From Phoronis ovalis (lineage: Eukaryota; Phoronida; Phoronidae), in NCBI GenBank assembly GCA_028565635.1, contig JAOXYB010029166.1, forward strand, positions 1 to 15,097: DNA of 15,097 bases. Direction: 5' to 3'. Under the pieces are notes generated by a model. That model made no database searches. It was not told the origin of the DNA and saw only the letters and a list, made by a program, of their open reading frames with translations. A program made the translations under genes and the position numbers. Of this stretch, positions 8,444 through 15,097 are shown piece after piece (within the stretch, counting starts at the first letter, position 1; each line of letters starts with the position of its first letter).

Positions 8444-11400
8444 CTGCGAATAACATAAGCAGTCAGTCATTATTAAATTTAAGTAATGGCGTAATGTAAG
8501 AACGCCCAGCTGCTAGGAAATATGCAGATAAAAACAAGATTGATGTAGTAAAGAAAATACAGCCATATAGAACAATGGATATTTGCAATTAAGGAAAAGA
8601 TGAGAAAATGATTTATAAAATGCTAAAGAAATGAATTTGACAGATGTAAAAAAAATAGTTCTCTTATATAATCTTGAACCGAGTTGATCAAATGAAGATA
8701 TCTGAAACTGTAGCTAATGAGGATCCCTAAACCACTGTGACTTGAAACGCGCGTCAATCATTATTCACGCGTCCGTTTTCTCTTATACGAACACTTTTTC
8801 AATTTTTTACCGAACGTCTTCCAACTAGAATCGTCATTTCCGCGTACCCGAACAGATTGATGTTCCAAACACTTGCCGAACATTTTCTGGAATATACTTA
8901 GACAAGTCTATAGACGAGTGATTTCGGAAAAATGTTCGTGTTTTTGGTAACTTACGAAAATGACGCTTTGAGTAGGAGGAAAAGTGTTCGTATAAGAGGA
9001 AACAGACCAGGGAAACAGACTGGACGCGCGAATGACAGTTGACGTTTCGAGTCCACGCTGGTACGCACCCCTGACTATGTCATGTTTTAAGTCTCTCAAG
9101 CCGAATTTGAATACAGTCCATATGCTAACTTTCTCAGGTAAGAAAAAAATAAAATTGTCTGCAATTTACGATCATTGATAAATGCTTATTTTGAGTCTGT
9201 GACTGTTACCTGAGCACCTATCTTCGTCAGAGTTATCTCCGCATTGGTCAAAGCCATCGCAATTCAGGTCGATATCAATGCAATGACTGTTATTACAACT
9301 AAACTGGTAGGAATCGTCACAAGGTGCTGAAAAATAAAAAAACACTTTATGATAGTTATAATAGAAATGCGCATAATAAAGAACATGTAGAGTAACAGTA
9401 CTAACAACATTCACTATTTATAGTTCATACAATAATGTGGAAAACTGCCAGTATTTTATGTAATACAATCCTAGGGGTTTAACACGGAATATGGCTTTTT
9501 TCAATCACCAGTACTACCAATTACTAAATACACATTTTTGGGGTCCTGTGCGGAAAGAAATATGTGAAAAGTAAATATGGTTTCTTTAAATTCTAAGTAG
9601 ACAGTTAGTGGGTACAAATATTCAACACCATTGTTCAAAACTGAACATAAAGTAAATGTATTCGTCTCTTTTGTCATTATTTTCCATTATCCGAGGTTGG
9701 ATTTCGGAAAAAACACTTGTTTCTACGTTTAGCCACTTGAGTTTGAGATGGGTAAGCGTGCTCATGATTACCAAAAACGCCAGATTGAAACGTTGATATT
9801 TTAGTAGCGGATATGCGCTATTAAGCAATATCTTGTGTTCGTACACCAATATACTCACAAATTGAGTGGGCTGAGAATACTATATCAAATCCTCTAGAAA
9901 CGGCAGTTGAATCCGTAACTAAATGAAAAGTTGCAGAAAACCCAATCGTGGTGTAGGCAAATGGCGTTTTTTCTCCACATAAAGGCTCTACATTAATAAG
10001 CAGTGATGAGGAAATATGAACGCCATTATATACGTTGAGATAATCTACACATCTTCCATTAACTTTGTCCTCTAAATCGAATCTTTTGAATTGAATGAAT
10101 ATTGTTTTTTCGATAGGCACAATAAGTGTCAGTTTGCAATTCATGTTACTCCTGTAAGAAAGCGAAGTGGTCGCTTCTATTCGACCACTCCCATGGTCTG
10201 TTATATTTCTGTTGCAGTTTTCTGACATGACAACTGAAAATAAGAGAATGCGAAATTACTTTTGTGCCAGCTGTCATTGTACGCTGTATACCATGGGCTG
10301 TACATACATCTCAGACATTTCAGAGTCTTAAATGATTTTATGCATTCTAACAAAATTTACAATATCGATAGTTTAATTAGTGTATAAAAAGTCCAGTACT
10401 AATAAATAAAGTATTTTCGGGAACAAAAACACATGCTAGAACAGCTTTATAACGAAAGATGTTTACTGCTAAACTGTGATTTGGTGATTTTAAAATATTA
10501 AGGTAATAAAACTAGACTAAATACACAACGGTGTACACAACAATTAGGGTTGAAAATGCCTGGGTAAAATGTATACCAACTGATTGTTGTTGTAAGGCAG
10601 TTTTTGGAAGGATGAGCAAACAGTGAATACAGAATGTATTCTAATGGTTGAGAATGGTCTATAGACACTTTTATTATGTTATATATAAAACTTTCTAAAA
10701 GTTGGCAAACTTCAGGATATTGCATGGGTTGCTATTTGTTCATAATTTGAATAAAGAGTTGGTATCTATATACTTTAGATTTCGTCTTTACTGAGGGATT
10801 CAAGAATTCTTTATAATTGTTTAATTGGATGTGGATTAAGCTGGCAAAGCCTGATCATTGAAATGTCAGTACATATGCATTTCATAATATCCACTTATAT
10901 AACAGATTAGTATTTTTATTTATTTTTCCATTCTACAATTTCAGTTGATGATCATTTTGCTGGTCCTATGTTTTCGGGTCGATAGCCTTATAGCTGATAA
11001 CATGAAAAAACAATTCTAAGCAATAACTCCACACGAGCCCAAACTATTAAACTTCGAGTTTCAGATCTGAAATCGGCGTCCAGGTGTTAAATCTTATTTT
11101 GTTTAGTCTTTCATAGGGTAGATGCGACAATTTTGATAATTTTTATGGTTTAAATTATTGATAAATTAAATTCAATTTGCAAGAACTTTGAAAATAATTG
11201 CAAAAATGTCTAAAACTGAAAATGTGAATTTTAAATGGTTAGGTAACGAATATGAAATTACATGAAATGAAAACTTACACATACCGTTTATATATCATTT
11301 CTGGGACCGCTTGAAACCATGGGCGAGATGTACACTTAATACTAGATATAAAGGTTATCATTTGATTTTAATGCAAAGAACTTAAAATAAAAACTCACAT

Positions 11401-11477
11401 GTTTCTAACGAGCGAGCTGAATAATTCGTTAATATGACCATTACCACCAACGACCACACTAAACCAAAATTAACCAT
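8217..11477 (-). CDS. Gene B: CUB/LDLa single-pass membrane receptor (4 coding exons, 265 aa)
   Basis: Coding exons on the - strand are 11477-11399, 10233-9859, 9326-9210 and 8443-8217; all three introns are GT/AG and phase 1. The protein has a signal peptide (about 1-21), a CUB domain (33-149; Cys33, 59, 88, 112), an LDLa module (154-189; six cysteines), a membrane helix (about 204-226) and a 38-residue tail. The CUB has the residues expected of calcium-binding CUBs (Glu81, Asp90 in C-x-D-Y, Asp134 before G-F) and the LDLa has the full [13 protein letters not shown] acidic loop. Such receptors bind extracellular proteins and may be endocytic; the ligand is unknown. An in-frame TGA two codons before ATG 11477 fixes the start. 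It has the same domain order as convergent gene A. NETO and LRP-type receptors share these modules but not this length or single-CUB order. Confidence 0.88.
8719..9073. mobile_element. Decayed inverted-repeat element in gene B intron 3
   Basis: The arms match well over about 60 bases: ACTTGAAACG at 8740 against the complement of CGTTTCGAGT ending at 9052, then shared CGCGTCC, and CTCTTATACGAACACTTTT against its complement near 8976-8997. The right arm has an extra duplicated AAACAGAC segment (9001-9020). Four CGAAC motifs recur along the left half. Similarity fades outward toward CACCCCTG at 9066-9073, which resembles the ends of hAT-type elements, but no clean 8-base duplication was found. 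No protein is encoded. The intron is 766 bases (8444-9209) and this fills almost half of it. Confidence 0.65.
9210..9326 (-). CDS. Gene B exon 3: complete LDLa module
   Basis: The acceptor is TTTTTATTTTTCAG|CA and the donor TCAG|GTAACA. It encodes residues 152-191 with Cys154, 162, 167, 174, 180 and 189, Phe160 before the second cysteine and Ile168 after the third. Asp175, Asp178, Asp182, Asp185 and Glu186 form the calcium cage region. A textbook module, with a sequon at Asn163. Confidence 0.92.
9327..9858 (-). other. Gene B intron 2
   Basis: Phase 1 intron of 532 bases between the CUB and LDLa exons. No repeat or exon is recognised. An open frame that runs across 9622-9858 on the same strand is intron sequence read through from the CUB exon side and has no domain. 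Confidence 0.6.
9859..10233 (-). CDS. Gene B exon 2: complete CUB domain
   Basis: The acceptor is CTTATTTTCAG|TT and the donor ATTT|GTGAGT. One 375-base exon holds the whole CUB (residues 27-152): Cys33 and Cys59, Cys88 in [10 protein letters not shown] and Cys112 in CGEKTP, ending [12 protein letters not shown] sequon lies at Asn36. The alternative donor two bases on (GTATAT) would break the frame into the LDLa exon and is not favoured. Confidence 0.88.
10234..11398 (-). other. Gene B intron 1
   Basis: The largest intron (1,165 bases), between signal peptide and CUB. On the opposite strand an ATG at 10948 starts a 23-residue hydrophobic reading ([13 protein letters not shown]...) directly after a TTTCAG, but nothing joins it to a further exon. 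An open frame at 10498-10725 on the gene strand has no recognisable domain. I see no convincing second gene here. Confidence 0.55.
11399..11477 (-). CDS. Gene B exon 1: signal peptide
   Basis: Encodes residues 1-26 and the first base of codon 27, with a hydrophobic core [13 protein letters not shown] and a polar end (TNYSARS) suited to signal peptidase cleavage. The donor is ACAT|GTGAGT, a strong consensus. Phase 1 matches the CUB exon and rebuilds Phe27. The junction SLETFVMSENC resembles that of gene A. Confidence 0.8.
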
Positions 11478-13077
11478 TTTTCAGTTTCTTCAAATTGAAC
11501 ATCCAAAAATAGGCGCTCTACTGCTAAAAATATAATAAATCTTAAACGATTAAAAATTAATTATCAAATCGATAACTAGTCTGGTCTTTTACTTTTAGTA
11601 TTCCTTATTATTCGTAATCCCAGCAAAGCAACCGCACAGTAGGGTATCACCAGAAGACAGACAACGGGGACATCTAGTGGACAGATCCTCGAACTTTTTA
11701 TGTATCACAATGCCTTTCCACTAGCCTTGCCTTAATTCATGGCTACAAAAAGGAAAATGCAACTAGTAAAATTAAAACGCAATTTTACGATATTTGTTGG
11801 TATAAAAAGTGCGGAAAACACCTATTTACAGAGTGTATTTCCTAATAAAAATATTTTAAATTTTTTTTTAATAGTTTCAGGTTATAGATTCAAATTGTGA
11901 TTTGTAGTAATCAGCTTCTTATGACCACCTGGCGGATATTTTACAAATCAGAATAACAAATATTGTCTCACTCAAAAATAGTTTTTAGATCACAATTTGC
12001 AAATTATCTCTTATTATGTGCCAAATTTCACATATTCAAACAAAGTAATCACTGTTATTCATTTCAAAAATGGATAAAGAAATCGATTTTTTGCAATTTC
12101 GGGAAAAGCAAAATAACCTTCAAAAATAGATTTATCAAATTGAAAATGGCGTAGAAACCTATTTTTCCTAAAGTAAATGTTTGAATTTTCGAAAACAGTT
12201 TCTAAAAAAAATGATAAAGAATCTATAATCTAATTTAACTTGGCAAACAGCAATTTTAAGTTTTTTCACGGAAAGGAATTTGTAAATATCCATCCAGTAA
12301 GAAAGCTGTTTTGCTGTGCAAAAGTCAGACCCAGATTTTCAACATTTTTTCGCTAGACCCTAGTTAGTAGTAGCAGGGGCATCCCGTTATATAGGGTTAT
12401 ACAGACAAGTGTTGGATAAAGGTAAACAAATGTAAGATATGATGGTTTGTGTATGCCTAAGAAAAGATTAAAAATTAAAATTTTAAAATCATAGTAATAA
12501 TTGCAACATACAAACCTATTTCAATGAAAACTTCACAGCTGCGGGTACTATAGAAGATATATTTAAAAAGAAACAATTTTTGTAATTTGGGTGTTTTATT
12601 CACTTCAAAGATATATAATATAATAGTAAGTAATCAATTAAATAATAACAAACTGAAATAGTCCAGAAGGACTTGAGCAAATCTACAGCTAGTGCACCAT
12701 TGTATGCAACGTTTTTAGAATTTTTGTTTTCACTTATTGTTTTCACAATAGTCCGTCACTGTGTCCCCCCCCCCCCAAGGCCCGTGTCATTTCCCGTCAG
12801 TTTCAACACATGACTCACACGGCGCCAGATGCCTCGATGTACCCGTTAAACATAACTTAGATTTAATTTAATTCAAGGTATTGGATCGATTCAGTTTGAT
12901 TCAAGAACATTGGGTATACATTGTATATACATTTATATGGCTCAACCCGTCCCTCAATCATCGGCCAGCACCACAATGCATAGCAAACAGAATGGCGGTA
13001 TACTCTTAAAGTATGAAATTGCATAACAGGTTTAGGCTGAACGGTATGAGCAATACAGGGCAAGTCAAGTAACACAA
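11478..13077. other. Upstream region of gene B, no gene seen
   Basis: AT-rich, with weak open frames only. Two slightly GC-richer patches (about 11610-11700 and 12340-12410) look like fragments of dispersed repeats but have no internal structure I can use. A run of 12 C occurs at 12765-12776. The promoter of gene B should lie near 11478-11700; no core element is clear. Confidence 0.5.
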
Positions 13078-13213
13078 TAGACTATACAACTAATGCGTAT
13101 CCTTATGAAAAATGTCCGTATAGCTATCTATAGAATTTCTACAATAGTTTTCTATAGAATTCAATAGACAATTTATACAGTTTTGTGAGGGTACACATTA
13201 GTTGTACAGTCTA
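13078..13213. mobile_element. 136-base MITE with TA ends
   Basis: Arms 13078-13103 and 13188-13213 are inverted repeats matching at 23 of 26 positions (TAGACTATACAACTAATG...). Both begin with TA, which would fit a TA target duplication as made by Tc1/mariner-type transposases. The interior repeats CTATAGAATT twice (near 13128 and 13152). It is too short to encode protein. Confidence 0.7.
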
Positions 13214-13549
13214 TCTCTATGTACTTATGTGGGATTCACTATTTTTTTAATTGTAATTTTTTATTAAACATATTAATAGCATGTCAATTTATTTGAAACT
13301 TCGGAAAATGACCTTAAGTTAAACTTATTTTACTTTCCTTTTGATTCCTGATGTTTAAATACTAAGGTCTGAGTGATTAGAATAATCATTTTTAGAATTG
13401 TGAAAAATAATTACATTGAAATTATTCAAGTACTTTAAATGTAAAAAATAGTAACAAGATAAATAAATAAAGTTTTTTTATCACTTCTTCATTTTGAAAA
13501 ATCATAAGTTTGCATTGTAATTAAAAAACATAAAAAGAAATTCCAATCT
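13214..13549. other. AT-rich spacer between two MITEs
   Basis: Highly AT-rich, with no open frame or repeat of note on either strand. Confidence 0.6.
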
Positions 13550-14063
13550 TAGGGATCATCTCAAAAGTTATCACAATGACCACAAACGTAGCGTTTCGTA
13601 TAGGAATTACAGGTAGGGGGTTAGTGAGATTTGGACGTCACGCACGTGTAAAAACTTACTACCAATTACAAGAGCGAAATCAGGGCCGTCGGACACTTTC
13701 AAAAGGGGGGTGCGAGAGAAAAATATCAGCTGAGTAATCGAAAAAGGTCGCTGAAATGTCTCCATTCTGCAAGAAAAATATTGACAAAATAATCAATTTT
13801 CACTTCTATTGTACCAATATGCCCAGAATAAGTGCCATAAAGAAAAAAAAATTCTGCTTCAAAAATGATGGTGCGACGGGGGTGCGTTTACTATTTCAAA
13901 ACGGGAGTGTGTTAAGGAATTATTTTAAATATCGTATATATACTAGGTATGATTTTTTCATTTAGCACTAAACCATAAACGTAGGGAGATTTTAACCCCC
14001 CTGCCCCCTATACAAAACACTATACGTTTGTGGTCATTGTGATAACTTTTGAGATGATCCCTA
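13550..14063. mobile_element. 510-base non-autonomous element with TA target duplication
   Basis: Terminal inverted repeats of 39 bases (13552-13590 and 14023-14061) are identical, begin GGGATCATCTCAAAAGTTAT, and remain similar for about 40 bases further in. TA flanks both sides (13550-13551 and 14062-14063), as with Tc1/mariner insertion. The identical ends suggest recent activity or selection for pairing. The interior has no transposase; a 69-residue open frame at 13756-13965 shows no domain and is judged accidental. G-rich patches (TAGGGGG, AAAGGGGGG, CGGGGG) recur inside. Confidence 0.85.
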
Positions 14064-14420
14064 TATGATTCTATAGAATAAAGGAATAAGAATTATGCTA
14101 ATAAATATGTAACGCAACAACATTTTACCAAAATACTTCCTGTTTCTTATTTCATTTTTAAATCTATTTTTTCTTCGAGACGAGAGAATTCTAATAAATA
14201 TAAAGTAATAAGGGAATGAATTTGAATACAGTAAAATTTAGGCAACTACTGAACAATAAATTCAAAGTTTACAGACAAGGCTCTCAATGTCATCATTACA
14301 CTGTCATATATAGATGCAGGAAGCTGACTTCTTTTTTCAATCAGAATTTTTCTTGAATGATATAACAAAAGGTTTTTAATTGCTGCACAGTTTCAGTTTT
14401 ATATATAGAGTGGAGCTGGA
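14064..14420. other. Region downstream of the putative third gene
   Basis: AT-rich and without exons. If the - strand gene ending at 14421 is real, its 3' untranslated region lies here; an ATTAAA hexamer on the - strand at about 14373-14378 could serve as polyadenylation signal. Confidence 0.4.
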
Positions 14421-14847
14421 TTAATTCGCACCAAAAGTCTCTGGTAATTTCAAATAATCATCTGCCTTGAAAATGTCAATGGGTGAAAACTTGACAGCAT
14501 TTTCAGTCTGCATATTGGTTGGTATCTTTTTCTGAAAATAGATACAGAACAACAATGTAATAGTCATTTATTATATGAAAAAATGAAAGCAATCACAAAA
14601 CTTATTTTCGAAAGAAGCATCATTTTTAGTTTCCTAAAACTATAATAACAAGAAGTCAGATTCAGCAGACAGATACCCACCACAGTGAAGTAGTTTTAAA
14701 GTGATCTCTCCATGTACTTTCAAGATCTGGGCAAAAACAATTTCACGACTGTGGGAAAATGTCAAAATGTCCGAACATGTTGACCCACCTTTGAAAGTCA
14801 TTCTAACTACAACCTAGCCCTTGACATCTGCAAACCTCTAGCCTACA
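14421..14847 (-). CDS. Putative 3' end of a third gene (partial)
   Basis: A terminal exon at 14531-14421 follows ATTTTCAG and encodes 36 residues (KKIPTNMQTENAVKFSPIDI then FKADDYLKLPETFGAN) ending in TAA. Its reading is clean and unlike the AT-rich background. A preceding exon, 14726-14677 (after TTTGCCCAG, donor TGG|GTATCT, phase 0), would add LESTWRDHFKTTSLWW. One step further, a donor TAT|GTAGGC at 14847 would join it in phase 1 to the open frame that continues beyond 14985 (residues such as RLAARGGTHSLDDLKVDL). Only the last exon is reasonably supported; the protein family is not recognised, and the upstream part may be a repeat. Confidence 0.35.
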
Positions 14848-15097
14848 TAAATCCACCTTTAAATCATCCAGGCTATGTGTCCCGCCTCTAGCGGCGAGCC
14901 TTATTCGTTTGGTTTTTTTATCTACTGCTTTCCTGTTTCTGCTTCGGAGAGTGTCTGTCGTTTGGTCATGTTTTACGCCCCACAAAGTACGTTTTGTAGT
15001 TTTATCGCTCTCAGTATGTCCTATAGCATTATTTCATTGTGTAGAGTATTTCTAGTCGGTATATCTACCTGTGCTCTCTCTGATTTGTAGTATCTTA
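14848..15097. other. GC-richer segment at the window edge, exon or dispersed repeat
   Basis: Base composition rises here relative to the AT-rich surroundings. On the - strand one frame is open from about 15030 down to 14803 with a basic composition, but it has no ATG and no domain I know. The opposite strand is open too, which is a warning against coding. It could be an internal exon of the putative third gene or a copy of a dispersed element. Confidence 0.35.

Noticed and set aside
9622-9858. 78-residue frame on the - strand next to the CUB exon
   Set aside because: It is intron sequence downstream of the CUB donor; the chosen donor at 9858 is the one that keeps frame into the LDLa exon.
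10948-11019. Short + strand hydrophobic reading after TTTCAG
   Set aside because: It resembles a signal peptide but has no usable donor or downstream exon on the + strand, and it lies inside gene B intron 1.
12863-13075. 70-residue frame on the - strand
   Set aside because: No domain, no ATG context or splice signals of note, and it ends at the border of a MITE.
1-15097. CRISPR array, bacterial operon or phage content
   Set aside because: No regularly spaced identical repeats with unique spacers, no Shine-Dalgarno-led gene series, and the real genes are interrupted by spliceosomal introns.

Overview
The window is nuclear DNA from an animal (metazoan). It is AT-rich, has spliceosomal introns of about 100 to 1,200 bases with ordinary GT/AG borders, and holds two genes built from the extracellular modules CUB and LDL-receptor class A (LDLa). 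The remaining DNA contains many short inverted-repeat elements. The compact introns and many small non-autonomous elements would suit a marine invertebrate such as a tunicate or mollusc, but the sequence alone does not settle this.

The core of the window is a tail-to-tail pair of genes for single-pass cell-surface proteins with the same domain order: signal peptide, one CUB domain, one LDLa module, a membrane helix and a cytoplasmic tail. Gene A (+ strand, 2266-6391, 8 coding exons, 471 residues) has a divergent CUB lacking the usual calcium ligands, an N-glycosylated Thr/Asn-rich stalk, a divergent LDLa and a very cysteine-rich tail. Gene B (- strand, 11477-8217, 4 coding exons, 265 residues) has canonical calcium-binding CUB and LDLa modules and a short 38-residue tail with possible sorting motifs. 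Reading frame is kept across all ten introns. Introns at module borders are all phase 1, and the two introns that cut inside modules of gene A are phase 2. The first exon ends in both genes with a similar junction (SLSESFVTSGC and SLETFVMSENC), which suggests old tandem paralogues. Neither resembles a specific named gene closely enough to name it.

Layout: 1-494, AT-rich, no gene; 495-751, inverted-repeat element with a 7-bp target duplication; about 871-1217, a second inverted repeat; 2266-6391, gene A, with a probable tRNA-derived SINE in intron 5; 6392-8216, the convergent 3' regions with candidate polyadenylation signals and hairpins; 8217-11477, gene B, with a large decayed inverted repeat in intron 3; 11478-13077, no gene seen; 13078-13213 and 13550-14063, two elements flanked by TA; 14421-14847, a tentative 3' end of a third gene on the - strand; 14848-15097, a more GC-rich stretch that is either more of that gene or a dispersed repeat.

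Functionally, the two receptors probably bind extracellular protein ligands through CUB and LDLa modules. They differ in calcium-site conservation and in cytoplasmic tails (lipidated-looking against sorting-motif-bearing). That ligand-binding role, and any joint role, is inference.
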